64,000 bases of DNA from Streptacidiphilus sp. ASG 303 (GCF_020991365.1 NZ_JAJLRA010000030.1:1-64000); one strand, 5' to 3'; positions 1 to 9,360 are shown, counted from the stretch's first letter. The notes: generated by a model from the sequence alone, not told the origin. Made by a program: numbers and translations.

Positions 1-31
1 CGGCCGCACCCCCGGACCGGGGGTGCGGCCG
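1..31. terminator. Hairpin terminator
   Basis: A perfect inverted repeat with arms at 1-15 and 17-31 around a single central A. It lies just past the 3' end of the leftward nucleotidyltransferase gene and probably ends its transcript. Like most streptomycete terminators it has no U-run. Confidence 0.7.
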
Positions 32-85
32 CCGCCGCACGAGCACCGCCCGGCGGCCGGTTCCGGCCGCCGGGCGCGTACCGCC

Positions 86-850
86 TCAGGAGGTGCCGGA
101 CCGGACGGAGGCCAGCTCCCTGGCGGCCTCGGTGAGGTCCTTCGCCGTGTCGATGGCCCGCCAGTAGCAGCCCTGCGGAAGCTGGTAGCCCGCCAGCCGC
201 CGCTCGCGGGCGAGCTGCGGGAAGGTGGTCCGCTCGTGGTCGCCGACGTCCGGCAGCAGGGCGGTGAACCCCGGCGAGAAGACGTACAGGCCCGCGTTGA
301 TCAGGAAGGGCGACGGCGGGGCCTCGACGAAGTCCAGGACGTTGCCGAAGCGGTCCGTCTCCACGGCGCCCCACGGGATGCGGGGACGGGCCAGCGCGAG
401 CGTCGCGAGGGCGGCCCGCTCGTGGTGGAAGGCCGCCATGTCGCGCAGGGAGAACCGGGTCCAGATGTCGCCGTTGGTCGCGTACCAGGGCTCGTCGGGC
501 CGCGGCAGCGCCTTCGCCGCGTACTTCAGGCCGCCGCCGCGCCCCAGCGGCTCCGTCTCCACCACCGTGGTGACGTTGACGGGCAGTTCGGCCTGCTCCA
601 GCCAGTCCTGGAGCACCTCGGCGAGGTGGCCGCAGGAGACGGCGACGTCGGTGACGCCCTCCTCCGCGAGCCACGCGATCTGGTGGCCGATGATCGGGGT
701 GCCCGTGCCCGGGATCTCGACCAGCGGCTTGGGCCGGTCGTCGGTGTACGGGCGCAGCCGGGACCCCTGGCCGCCGGCCAGGATCACGGCCTGGGTGACG
801 GTCGGCGAGCCGGGGTTCGCCGCGGGGGGCTGCGTGAGGTCAGCAGTCAT
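86..850 (-). CDS. NDP-sugar nucleotidyltransferase family protein
   Basis: 254 residues, a normal length for short single-domain sugar-1-phosphate nucleotidyltransferases (RmlA/ManC-like). The nucleotide-binding signature GGQGSRLRP is at residues 26-34, followed by the KPL lysine at 41 and a metal-binding NGD at about 126-128. Such enzymes transfer a nucleotidyl group from an NTP to a sugar-1-phosphate in the cytoplasm, giving an activated sugar for glycan synthesis. There is no C-terminal beta-helix or second domain. The sugar and base specificity cannot be read from the sequence. The ATG start is the first in frame and places the Rossmann strand normally. It is probably monocistronic, with a strong hairpin downstream. 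Confidence 0.85.
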   Translation of the reverse strand: MTADLTQPPAANPGSPTVTQAVILAGGQGSRLRPYTDDRPKPLVEIPGTGTPIIGHQIAWLAEEGVTDVAVSCGHLAEVLQDWLEQAELPVNVTTVVETEPLGRGGGLKYAAKALPRPDEPWYATNGDIWTRFSLRDMAAFHHERAALATLALARPRIPWGAVETDRFGNVLDFVEAPPSPFLINAGLYVFSPGFTALLPDVGDHERTTFPQLARERRLAGYQLPQGCYWRAIDTAKDLTEAARELASVRSGTS

Positions 851-1067
851 GGGCCAACCCTAGACGCCGCCGCGCGCCGTCCGTGCGCCGACCCGGCCCG
901 GGGTCCGGCCCGCGGTCCGGCGCCGGTCCCGCGCCCTGCGGAGAGCCGGACCGGCCGCCCGCCGGGGCCCGGAGGACGGCCCGCTGCGGGCTGCGGCGCG
1001 GTACGACGGGACGCGGCGGGGCGCGGGGCGACGAGGCGGGTGCACGGGGTGCAACTCCCGGACGCGC

Positions 1068-1108
1068 AGGTGCCGGTGCCACACCGTCACGGCGTGGCAC
1101 CGGCACCT
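1068..1108 (-). terminator. Hairpin terminator
   Basis: Perfect 15-bp arms at 1068-1082 and 1094-1108 with an 11-nt loop, immediately downstream of the leftward gene ending at 1138. The rest of 851-1137 shows nothing recognisable. Confidence 0.7.
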
Positions 1109-1137
1109 GGGGGCGGACGGACGGACGGGCCGGCGCC

Positions 1138-1587
1138 TCAGTGGCCGCCGGCCACGCCGGCGGCGAAGGAGCCGTCGCAGACCGGGCGGGCGAACGAGCG
1201 GGCCTTCCGCACGTTGCCGTGGTACTTGCGGACCGCCGCCCGGCCGAGCGCCTCGGAGAGCGCGGTGCAGTGCGGGGTGAGCGAGGGGTGCCGCCGCATG
1301 GAGCGGTCCAGCATCGCCAGGGCGGTCCCCGGGTCGTGCACCTGGAGCTCGTGCAGCAGGCTGCGCAGCAGGGCCTCCTGCGGGGCGAGCCTCTCTGCGG
1401 GGCGGTGCTCGGGGGCGGCGGAGATGCCGATGCTCCCGTCGGCGGCCGCGGCGGCGAGGACCTGCTGCTGACCGGACGACGGCGGAGCCCACGGGACGCG
1501 GGTGACGGCCAGGGTGCCGGTCGTCACCAGGACGACCGGCAGCACGAAGGCGATGGTCTTGCCGATGCGGCGTACGAGCTGCTTCAC
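1138..1587 (-). CDS. Membrane-anchored or secreted protein, unknown function
   Basis: 149 residues from the GTG at 1587. The N-terminus is basic and followed by one hydrophobic stretch (about residues 10-27), which reads as an uncleaved signal anchor or signal peptide. The remainder is a mostly helical, Arg-rich extracytoplasmic segment with two cysteines (PHC and PVC) that could form a disulfide. It ends in a Gly/Ala-rich tail. An earlier GTG at 1635 would add 16 residues in front of the charged cluster; I prefer 1587 because it gives a conventional signal-like start, but neither has a clear ribosome-binding site. I do not recognise a family. Confidence 0.6.
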   Translation of the reverse strand: MKQLVRRIGKTIAFVLPVVLVTTGTLAVTRVPWAPPSSGQQQVLAAAAADGSIGISAAPEHRPAERLAPQEALLRSLLHELQVHDPGTALAMLDRSMRRHPSLTPHCTALSEALGRAAVRKYHGNVRKARSFARPVCDGSFAAGVAGGH

Positions 1588-1792
1588 GTCCAGGATCGTA
1601 GCGACCGGTGACGTTTGGAAGACGCTGAGTAACACGGATGAGTGACCGTGAACAGGGCTTCCGCTGTGGGGAGTTGACGTCCGGGGCCCCGCCGGGGCCG
1701 GTGCGCGGGCCCGGCGGGGCTCCCGCAGTGCCCCCGCGGGGCACCGGGCGCCCGCCGCCGGCCGCCCCGCCCGCAGGGAGAGCCCCGCCCAC

Positions 1793-1835
1793 GGGGAGGG
1801 CCCCGGCGGAGACTCGCTCCGCCGGGGCCCTCCCC
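1793..1835 (-). terminator. msiK terminator
   Basis: Perfect 18-bp arms at 1793-1810 and 1818-1835 with a 7-nt loop, 29 bp past the msiK stop codon. Confidence 0.8.
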
Positions 1836-1863
1836 GCCGCTCTGCGGGGCCTCCCGTGCGACG

Positions 1864-2973
<1,110 letters not shown>

Positions 2974-3041
2974 GGTGGACTCCCCTTCACCGGCAGGAAC
3001 GTGCCGGACGATCCGAGTAAAGGTGGGTGGCCGGAAGCGGC

Positions 3042-3057
3042 AGTGGTCCAGACCACT
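3042..3057. promoter_or_regulatory. Candidate DasR operator (dre) of msiK
   Basis: AGTGGTCCAGACCACT is an inverted repeat with 7-bp arms and matches the DasR consensus A(C/G)TGGTCTAGACCA(C/G)T at 15 of 16 positions. It sits about 12-27 nt downstream of the predicted start of transcription, a roadblock position. Confidence 0.7.
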
Positions 3058-3075
3058 ACTCAACCGGTTCACCCG

Positions 3076-3104
3076 AACCTACCTGGCGCCCCCGCCCTTG
3101 TCAG
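3076..3104 (-). promoter_or_regulatory. Predicted msiK promoter
   Basis: On the minus strand CTGACA (3104-3099) and TAGGTT (3081-3076) are separated by exactly 17 bp, a good housekeeping-sigma promoter by streptomycete standards. Transcription would start near 3069 and run through the DasR-like site into msiK. Confidence 0.6.
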
Positions 3105-3266
3105 CACCCCGGGGGTCAGATCCGGCGTCTATCCGGTCACATTCGGGACACTTCCCGCCTATCGGCCCGATCCCTGTGCCGTCCCGTCCGATCACCGCCG
3201 AGCCCGGCCGACACCCCGGTAGACTGCCCCACGGTGCCGCCGTGGTCCGCCGCGGACGGCAACCGC

Positions 3267-3340
3267 GCCGCGTTAGCTCAGCTGGCCAGAGCGTCGCTCT
3301 TGTAAAGCGAGGGTCGTCGGTTCGAATCCGACACGCGGCT
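3267..3340 (+). tRNA. tRNA-Thr (anticodon TGT)
   Basis: The cloverleaf is complete. The acceptor arms GCCGCGT (3267-3273) and ACGCGGC (3333-3339) pair perfectly, the anticodon stem is TCGCT/AGCGA with loop CTTGTAA (anticodon TGT), and the T arm is GTCGG/CCGAC with the TTCGAAT loop. The discriminator base is T and CCA is not encoded. No integrase gene or duplicated tRNA end is visible nearby. Confidence 0.97.
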
Positions 3341-3358
3341 CGGCGCACGACCGGCACG

Positions 3359-3390
3359 AAGGCCCCGGACCATGATCGGTCCGGGGCCTT
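3359..3390 (+). terminator. tRNA-Thr terminator
   Basis: Perfect 13-bp arms at 3359-3371 and 3378-3390 around ATGATC, 18 nt after the tRNA. Confidence 0.8.
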
Positions 3391-3545
3391 CGGCATCACC
3401 GGCGGGCATCAACGGGGGAGGCCGCCGGGGGACGCCGGGCCTGACATCAGCTCGAGCGGCGGCGCCTGAGCAGTTGGTCCGCCGACCGCGGTCTCGACGG
3501 TGGCGTCGCCGGAGGGCGGAGGCGTCACGTGTCCCTGGGCGCCCG

Positions 3546-3986
3546 TCAGTGGTCGTTCAGGTAGTAGTGCGTGGTGGTGGTGCTGGACGGGAGGCTGGGG
3601 CCCAGCCAGATCGAGATCGAGATCTCGTCGTTCTCGGGCAGGTCGTACGACCCGCCGTCCGAGGCGCTGTAGGTGCTGCACGAGCCGAGGCCGCCCGAGG
3701 CGATCCCGGTGTACCTCTGGGCGTACTCACCGGCGACCGAGGTCTCGGCCCAGACCGAGATCCTGGGCGCCAGTCCGTCGGCGGCGGTGTCGCACACCTT
3801 GATGACGTCGCCGTGCTCCTCGACGTAGACCGTGCCGCCCTGCGCCGAGTCGGCAGTCGTCCAGGTGTGGTCCCAGCTGCTGCCGTCCGGCGCGGTGCTC
3901 GCCGACGCGGACGAGGCGCCGGCGAGGCCCCCGCCCACGAGGGTGGCCGTGGCCAGGGCCAGAGCGGCGATCCTGGTGTGCTTCAT
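3546..3986 (-). CDS. Small secreted protein, unknown function
   Basis: 146 residues. A classical Sec signal peptide (MKHTR, then an Ala/Leu/Gly hydrophobic core, then an ASSASASTA cleavage region near residue 30) precedes an extracellular domain rich in Ser, Thr, Asp and aromatic residues. Two cysteines in the mature part (VCD and GSC) could form one disulfide, and the protein ends in a YYLNDH tail. The ATG at 3986 follows an AGGGGGA ribosome-binding site. No catalytic motif is evident; it may be a small beta-rich exoprotein. It is divergent from the esterase gene and stands alone. Confidence 0.75.
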   Translation of the reverse strand: MKHTRIAALALATATLVGGGLAGASSASASTAPDGSSWDHTWTTADSAQGGTVYVEEHGDVIKVCDTAADGLAPRISVWAETSVAGEYAQRYTGIASGGLGSCSTYSASDGGSYDLPENDEISISIWLGPSLPSSTTTTHYYLNDH

Positions 3987-4049
3987 GATTCCCCCTGATG
4001 CTGATGTTTCTGTCTGTTCACGATCAAGCTGTGTGGATCCAACCCTGTC

Positions 4050-4835
4050 ATGGCTCCGCCAGTCAAGCGCGGGGCCACCGGCCCGCTCCCGGTGGTCCTC
4101 TCCATCCACGGCGCCGGCTGGGTCTTCGGCGACGAGGACACCCACGACCGCCTGGTGCGCGAGATCGCCACCGGTGCCGAGGCCGCCGTGGTCTTCCCCG
4201 TCTACGACCGGGCCCCCGAGGCGAAGTACCCCACCCGGATCGAGCAGAACCGGGCGGTGGGCCGGTGGATCACCTCGGAGGGCTCCCGGCACGGCCTGGA
4301 CCCCTCCCGCATCGCGGTCTGCGGCGACTCGGTCGGCGGCACCATGGCCGCGGTGTTCGCCCTCATGGCCGAGGAGCGGGGCGGGATCGACCTGTCCGCG
4401 CAGGTCCTGCTCCACCCGGTGACCGACGCGGACTTCGACACCGCGTCCTACCAGCAGTTCGCCGAGGGGTACCACCTCACCCGCGACGCCATGCGCTGGT
4501 TCTGGGACCAGTACACCACCGACCCCGCCCAGCGCCGTGAGGCGTACGCCTCACCGCTGCGGGCCACGGCCGAGCAGCTCCGCGGCCTGCCCACCACCGT
4601 GGTCGTCACCGACGAGGCCGACGTGCTCCGCGACGAGGGCGAGGCGTACGCCGCCAGGCTCCGGGAGGCCGGGGTGAACGTCACCGCGCTCCGCGTCCTG
4701 GGCATGGTCCACGACTTCCTCATGCTCGACAGCCTCCGCGACTGCCGGGCCACCAACCTCGCCCGCCACCTGGCCGTCGACAGCCTCCGGAGCACCCTGC
4801 GCCCCGTCCGGCAGCCGTACCCCACCGCCCGCTGA
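4050..4835 (+). CDS. Alpha/beta-hydrolase (HSL-type esterase), N-terminally short
   Basis: 261 residues resembling hormone-sensitive-lipase-family esterases: the oxyanion-hole motif is HGAGW (family HGGGW), the nucleophile elbow GDSVGG, the acid in DEADVLRDEG and the catalytic histidine in VHDF. All catalytic elements are present. The family normally has about 50-70 residues of cap region before the first strand, which are missing: the ORF opens with MAPPVKRG directly before the first beta strand. No good ribosome-binding site precedes the ATG at 4050, and the 63-bp gap to the divergent gene is too short for the missing part. It may be a 5'-truncated remnant or a degenerate gene expressed from a new start. 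Confidence 0.65.
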   Translation: MAPPVKRGATGPLPVVLSIHGAGWVFGDEDTHDRLVREIATGAEAAVVFPVYDRAPEAKYPTRIEQNRAVGRWITSEGSRHGLDPSRIAVCGDSVGGTMAAVFALMAEERGGIDLSAQVLLHPVTDADFDTASYQQFAEGYHLTRDAMRWFWDQYTTDPAQRREAYASPLRATAEQLRGLPTTVVVTDEADVLRDEGEAYAARLREAGVNVTALRVLGMVHDFLMLDSLRDCRATNLARHLAVDSLRSTLRPVRQPYPTAR

Positions 4836-4853
4836 CCCGGGGCGTGTCCCCGC

Positions 4854-5879
4854 TCAGGCCTGCGGCCGGGCCTGCCCGGTGCCGGGCGGGCGGCCGCCCC
4901 CGGCGGGGAGGAGCTCCTTCTGCTGGGAGACGAAGGTGAGCTCCGCCCGGAAGCCGATCCGCTCGTAGAGGCCGAGGGCGCCGGTCGGCGAGTCGGCGTC
5001 CACACCGAGGGAGGCGGTCCGGAACCCCTCGGCCGCCGCCTTCCTGAGCACATGGACCAGCAGGGCGCCGGCCAGCCCGCGCCTGCGGGCGGTCCGGCGG
5101 GTGCCGACCAGGGCGACGTACAGGTCGCGCTGCCCGGTGGCCAGCCGGTGCCCGTCGTGCTCCTCCGCCAGCACGATGGCGAGCGGCTCGCCGCCCTCGT
5201 AGGCGATCAGGCTGACGGAGGGCCGGAAGGCGGAGCCGCCGGTGAAGTGGGCCCAGGACCCGGGGGTGGTCTCGGTGGAGCCCCAGTGGTCCCGGAAGGA
5301 CTCGTTGCGCACGAGGCGCGCGTCCTCCGAGCGCTCCGGCGTGAACGGCAGGAACACGACCCCCTCCGGCACGGACGCCTCCGGCAGCGGGGCGGAGAGG
5401 TCGGCGAGGCGCATGTCGTGGAACCAGCGCGTCCGGCGGTAGCCGAGCGCCGCGAACAGGGCGTTGGACGCCTCGTGGCCGTCCAGGCAGCTGCCGGTGA
5501 GCGTCAGGGGCTTCCCGGGGAACCGCTCCTCGTGCAGGGGGACGGCGGCCGACTCGGCCCAGCGCAGCAGCCGTGTGCCCAGGCCGCGCCCCCGGTACCC
5601 GGGGTGCACGCCCCCCATCTGCCAGAACTCGTGCACGGGCTCGGCGGCCGTGCGGGCCTTCATCCAGTGGTAGGCGACCATCCGCCCGCCGTCGAAGGCG
5701 GCGAGGCTGCCGCGGGCGGGGTCGACGTACGGGTCGTCGAAGCGCTCGGCCAGTCCCTGCGCGTCGGGGTGCTCGTTCTCCCGGTCCGCCGCCTCCACCG
5801 CCTCCAGCAGCTCCAGCCACGCGGGCACGTCGGAGCGGCCGATCGGCCGCCAGGTGGGATCCGCCGCCTCAGCACTCAT
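4854..5879 (-). CDS. Double GNAT-domain N-acetyltransferase
   Basis: 341 residues forming two GNAT folds in tandem. The N-terminal one has a clear acetyl-CoA loop (GYRGRGLGTRLL, about residues 107-118); the C-terminal one contains RRGLAGALL around residues 273-281 and a LYERIGF signature strand. Tandem GNAT proteins of this size include mycothiol synthase MshD, but the substrate here cannot be inferred. The start is the ATG at 5879; an upstream in-frame codon would add an Arg-rich stretch without a ribosome-binding site. It converges on the esterase gene and is separated by a hairpin from the glycan synthase gene upstream. Confidence 0.8.
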   Translation of the reverse strand: MSAEAADPTWRPIGRSDVPAWLELLEAVEAADRENEHPDAQGLAERFDDPYVDPARGSLAAFDGGRMVAYHWMKARTAAEPVHEFWQMGGVHPGYRGRGLGTRLLRWAESAAVPLHEERFPGKPLTLTGSCLDGHEASNALFAALGYRRTRWFHDMRLADLSAPLPEASVPEGVVFLPFTPERSEDARLVRNESFRDHWGSTETTPGSWAHFTGGSAFRPSVSLIAYEGGEPLAIVLAEEHDGHRLATGQRDLYVALVGTRRTARRRGLAGALLVHVLRKAAAEGFRTASLGVDADSPTGALGLYERIGFRAELTFVSQQKELLPAGGGRPPGTGQARPQA

Positions 5880-5956
5880 GGACCGGAGTCTGCGCCCGTC
5901 CTCCGGAGGGGCGCAACGCATTTCCCCGCGCGGGGCCGGGGCGCCCGGCGGGTGTG

Positions 5957-5998
5957 CCTGCCCGCTCCCCGGATCCGCCGAGCCGGGGAGCGGACAGG
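5957..5998 (-). terminator. Terminator after the deacetylase/glycosyltransferase gene
   Basis: 16-bp arms at 5957-5972 and 5983-5998 with a single mismatch and a 10-nt loop, just past the stop at 6003. Confidence 0.65.
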
Positions 5999-6002
5999 GG
6001 TC

Positions 6003-8711
6003 TCAGTGGCCGCCGCCCCAGGACTGCGGCGGGTTCGGCTGCCGGTGCCGCGCCCGGTCGACGGGGGCCGCGACGAAGTGGCCGGCCTCGGCCTCCCGGG
6101 CGGACCTGGCCTCCTCGTACCAGGCGTCGGCGAGCGCGGTGGGCGCGCCGGGCTGCGGTCCGCCCGGCTGCCCCGGCGCGTACTGCGCCGGGGCGTGCTG
6201 CGCCGGGGCGTGCTGCAGTGCCGGTGGGTGCGGCTCCGCGTACTGCGGCGGTACGTACCGGGGCTCCGCGTACTGCGCCGGGGAGTACTGGAGCTGCGCG
6301 TACTGCTGCGGTGCGTACCGGGGCTCGGCGTACTGCGCCGGTGCGTACCGCGGGTCCGCGTCCTGCGGCGCCGGGCGGTGCGGCGCCGGGTAACCCTGTG
6401 GCACGTGCTGCTGCGGCACGTACGGCGCGGGCACGTACGGGGCGGGCAGGCGGGGCGCGGGCGCGTGGGGGGCGGGCAGGTGGGGCGCGGCGTACCCGGC
6501 GTACTCCGGGGCCGCAGCCGCCGGGAGCCCGGACAGGGCCGGCAGGGCCGGCAGGGCCGGGGCGTCCGCGGGGCCGTCCTGCGGTGTCCCGGGGGCCGGG
6601 ACCTGGAGGCTGCCGTACCGCTCCATGCGCTGCCAGCGCAGCCGGGTGCCGGCGACGGCGGTGAAGACCGACTGGATGACCACCAGGTACATCAGCTGCC
6701 GGTAGACGAACTGCTGCAGCGGCAGGCTCCACAGCGCGCCCGGCCGCTCGTGGTCCAGGTGGAAGGCGTACCGGCCCATCACCAGCTGCAGGGCCAGGAA
6801 CGCCAGCCACAGCCCGGCGATGTGCAGCGGGTCGAGGAAGACCAGCCCGTAGACGGCGAAGACGTCGACGACCGGGGCGAGCAGGGGCAGCAGCACCTGG
6901 AAGAGCATCAGGTAGCCGAGCCCGCGCCGCCCGAGACGGCCCGCGGGGCCGCGCTGGACCAGCGCCCGGCGGTGCTTCCACATGGCCTGGAGGGTGCCGT
7001 AGCACCAGCGGTAGCGCTGCTTCCACAGGGCGCCGAGCGAGGCGGGGGCCTCGGTCCAGGCCTTGGCCCGCTCCTCGTAGACGACCCGCCAGCCGTCGCG
7101 GCACAGGGCCATGGTGAGGTCGGTGTCCTCGGCGAGGGTGGTGTCGCTGACGCCGCCGACGCCCAGCAGCGCCTCCCGGCGGAAGCCGCCGACGGCGCCG
7201 GGCACGGTCGGCATGCACTCGGCGAGGTCGAAGAGCCGCCGGTCGAGGTTGAAGCCGACGACGTACTCGATGTGCTGCCAGCGGCCCAGCAGCCCGCCGC
7301 GGTTGGCGACCTTGGCGTTCCCGGAGACGGCGCCGACGGCGGGGTCGGCGAACGGCTGCACCAGCATCCGGACGGCGTCCGGCTCGAAGACGGTGTCGCC
7401 GTCGACCATGACGAGGAGTTCGCAGGAGGCCGCGGCGATGCCGGTGTTGAGGGCGGCGGGCTTCCCCGCGTTCTCCTGCCGGATGACGCGCACGCCCGGC
7501 AGGCCGAGCGACTCCACCAGGTCCGCCGTGCCGTCCGTGGAGCCGTCGTCGACGACGATCACCTCCACGGGGTGGTCGGAGGCGAGCAGGGAGCGCACGG
7601 CGGCCTCGATGCCCGCGCTCTCGTTGTAGGCGGGGACGATGACGCTGACCGGCTCGGTGACCGGCGGCCCCCAGGGCTCGTCGCGCAGGCGGGCGTGCCG
7701 GCGGGCGGCCGCCACCACGGCGACGGCCCGGAGCACGCTGAGCGCCCCCGCGGCCCAGAGCAGCCAGGAGACGGCGGTGAGCATCCAGTCGCTGAGCTGC
7801 AGGGCGCGGATCAGGGCCAGCCCCTGCCAGTGGTCGCGGGCGCCGGCGGTCCGCACCGGGTCGGTGAGGCCGGCCGCGTCGCTGACGGTGGTGACGCGGA
7901 AGCCGCGGTGCTGCAGGCGGGGGAGCAGGGTGTCCAGGGCGGCCACCGTCTGCGAGCGGTCGCCGCCCGCGTCGTGCATGAGCAGGACCTGGCCGGCGGC
8001 GCCCCGGGGGGTGGAGTTCGCGATGATGCGGGCCGTGCCGGGCCGCCGCCAGTCCTCGCTGTCCAGGGTGGTGAGGACCGTGAGGTAGCCCTCGCGGCCC
8101 GCCTGGCGGACGGCCTGCCACGCGTCGTCGTCGAGCGCCTCGTTGGTGGAGGAGTACGGCGGGCGCAGCAGCGGGGTGGTGACGCCCGCGGCCCCGGCGA
8201 CGGTCAGCTGGGCCTCGCGCAGCTCCAGCGAGCGGCGCCACGGGGAGGCCCCGCCCAGGTCGGGGTGGGTGAAGGTGTGCACGCCGAGCTGGTGGCCCTC
8301 CGCGGTGATCCGGCGCACCAGGTCGGGGTGGGCGGCGGCCTCGGTGCCGACCACGAAGAAGGTGGCGTGGACGTGGTGGCGGCGCAGCACGTCGAGGACG
8401 CGCGGCGTCCACGTCGGGTCCGGCCCGTCGTCGAAGGTCAGCGCGATCGTGCGGGGCCGGGGCCGGACGGTGCGGGAGCCGTCCGCCGCGACGACCGGGC
8501 CGCCGTGCAGGACCTGCGGGGGGACCTGCCCGGCGGGGCCCTGGGCGCGGGGGGCCCCGTCGGCCCTGCCGTCGAACATGTGCTGGGTGTAGCCCTGGAG
8601 CAGCAGGGCCGCCGTGAGGGTCACCAGCAGGACGCCGAGCAGCAGCCAGTGGGTGCGCAGCGGGACGTCGCGCAGGGTGCTGCGGCGGCGGCTGCGCCTG
8701 GAGTCGGTCAC
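6003..8711 (-). CDS. NodB polysaccharide deacetylase / GT2 processive glycosyltransferase fusion
   Basis: 902 residues. One transmembrane helix near residues 26-46 is followed by an extracytoplasmic NodB deacetylase domain (TFDDGPD metal and catalytic motif). A second membrane helix leads into a cytoplasmic GT2 domain with VDDGS, VDGDT, an AEDTDL acceptor motif and the processive QRYRW signature, then further membrane spans. The layout matches streptomycete MatB-type enzymes that make and deacetylate poly-beta-1,6-GlcNAc-like surface glycans for pellet adhesion. The last 170 or so residues are an unusual Pro/Gln/Tyr/Ala-rich tail of QYAEPRYAP-like repeats. GTG start at 8711 behind GGAGGGCC. 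The small membrane protein upstream probably shares the transcript. Confidence 0.88.
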   Translation of the reverse strand: MTDSRRSRRRSTLRDVPLRTHWLLLGVLLVTLTAALLLQGYTQHMFDGRADGAPRAQGPAGQVPPQVLHGGPVVAADGSRTVRPRPRTIALTFDDGPDPTWTPRVLDVLRRHHVHATFFVVGTEAAAHPDLVRRITAEGHQLGVHTFTHPDLGGASPWRRSLELREAQLTVAGAAGVTTPLLRPPYSSTNEALDDDAWQAVRQAGREGYLTVLTTLDSEDWRRPGTARIIANSTPRGAAGQVLLMHDAGGDRSQTVAALDTLLPRLQHRGFRVTTVSDAAGLTDPVRTAGARDHWQGLALIRALQLSDWMLTAVSWLLWAAGALSVLRAVAVVAAARRHARLRDEPWGPPVTEPVSVIVPAYNESAGIEAAVRSLLASDHPVEVIVVDDGSTDGTADLVESLGLPGVRVIRQENAGKPAALNTGIAAASCELLVMVDGDTVFEPDAVRMLVQPFADPAVGAVSGNAKVANRGGLLGRWQHIEYVVGFNLDRRLFDLAECMPTVPGAVGGFRREALLGVGGVSDTTLAEDTDLTMALCRDGWRVVYEERAKAWTEAPASLGALWKQRYRWCYGTLQAMWKHRRALVQRGPAGRLGRRGLGYLMLFQVLLPLLAPVVDVFAVYGLVFLDPLHIAGLWLAFLALQLVMGRYAFHLDHERPGALWSLPLQQFVYRQLMYLVVIQSVFTAVAGTRLRWQRMERYGSLQVPAPGTPQDGPADAPALPALPALSGLPAAAAPEYAGYAAPHLPAPHAPAPRLPAPYVPAPYVPQQHVPQGYPAPHRPAPQDADPRYAPAQYAEPRYAPQQYAQLQYSPAQYAEPRYVPPQYAEPHPPALQHAPAQHAPAQYAPGQPGGPQPGAPTALADAWYEEARSAREAEAGHFVAAPVDRARHRQPNPPQSWGGGH
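6150..6500 (-). repeat. Degenerate in-gene repeats encoding a P/Q/Y/A-rich tail
   Basis: Irregular repeats of about 24-45 bp, with recurring GCGTACTGC and CGTACCG cores, encode the repeated (P/A)QYAEPRYAP-like segments at the C-terminus of the glycan synthase. Expect length variation between strains. Confidence 0.75.
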
Positions 8712-8779
8712 GGGCAGGCCCTCCACGGGCTTCTGGTGCGGGATGCGGAATGCGGGCTTCGGGGCGGCGCTGCGGGCTC

Positions 8780-8817
8780 GGGTGCGGGTGCGGGTGCGGG
8801 TGCTCGGGTGCGGGTGC
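8780..8817. repeat. GGGTGC hexamer tandem repeat
   Basis: Four perfect GGGTGC units, a TC interruption, then two more. It lies in the 106-bp spacer between the two genes of the presumed glycan operon and abuts the stop codon of the upstream gene. Confidence 0.85.
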
Positions 8818-9360
8818 TCAGGGGTGGGCGGGCTTGCGGGTCGCGCCGGGCGCCGTGCTGGAGCGGCCGTGGGAGGTCGGGCTCGGCGCTGCCGGTGACG
8901 GCGCCGGGGCGGCGGTGGAGGCGGCGGTGGCGGGGGCCGTCGCGGGCCGGGGGGAGGCCGCACCGGCGCGCGTCGTCGTCACGGGGACGGGCCGCGCGGA
9001 CGCGGCGGCGCCCGCACCGGTGGCACCGGTCCCGGCGGGCGCGGCCGGGCGCACGGTGGCGGACCGCCGGGGAGCCCGGGTGCGCGTGGGTTCCGCGGAC
9101 GGGGCCGAGTCCACGGTGGCGTGCCGGACCGGCTGCCGGGGCGGTGCGGGCAGCAGCGGGGTGTCGACGGTGGGGCCGCCGAGCACGGTGCTCGCCAGCA
9201 GGGCGACGTAGGCGGCGGCGGGGATCGCCAGGAGGCGGCCCAGGCGGCTGACGCGGCGTCTGCGGCGGCCGGAGGCGTCGACGAAGACCGGCGCTGCCGG
9301 GGGCGCGCCGTACGCGGGGCCGGCGCCGTGGGGGAGGGGCGCCGTTTCGTCGTTCACCAT
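8818..9360 (-). CDS. Small single-pass membrane protein, partner of the glycan synthase
   Basis: 180 residues. A short cytoplasmic N-terminus with a basic cluster (GRRRRRVSR, about residues 31-39) is followed by one transmembrane helix (about 42-60). The remainder is low-complexity Pro/Ala/Thr/Ser, predicted disordered and outside the membrane. It starts at the ATG at 9360. It is encoded 106 bp upstream of, and in the same direction as, the deacetylase/GT2 gene, so a role as an accessory or anchoring subunit of that synthase is plausible but is inference. Low-complexity proteins like this are often mis-annotated as IF-2 fragments. Confidence 0.7.
   Translation of the reverse strand: MVNDETAPLPHGAGPAYGAPPAAPVFVDASGRRRRRVSRLGRLLAIPAAAYVALLASTVLGGPTVDTPLLPAPPRQPVRHATVDSAPSAEPTRTRAPRRSATVRPAAPAGTGATGAGAAASARPVPVTTTRAGAASPRPATAPATAASTAAPAPSPAAPSPTSHGRSSTAPGATRKPAHP

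Noticed and set aside
3267-3340. tRNA-Thr as an integrative-element attachment site
   Set aside because: No integrase, no duplicated tRNA 3' end downstream, and the tRNA is followed at once by its own terminator.
8780-8817. Possible CRISPR or phase-variation array
   Set aside because: Units are 6 bp and contiguous without spacers, and lie between genes; it is a simple-sequence repeat.
5052-9251. 1399-codon open frame on the plus strand
   Set aside because: Antisense shadow of the GNAT, glycan synthase and membrane-protein genes; GC-rich codon bias keeps the opposite strand open. Its translation is low-complexity Arg/Gly/Val without domains.
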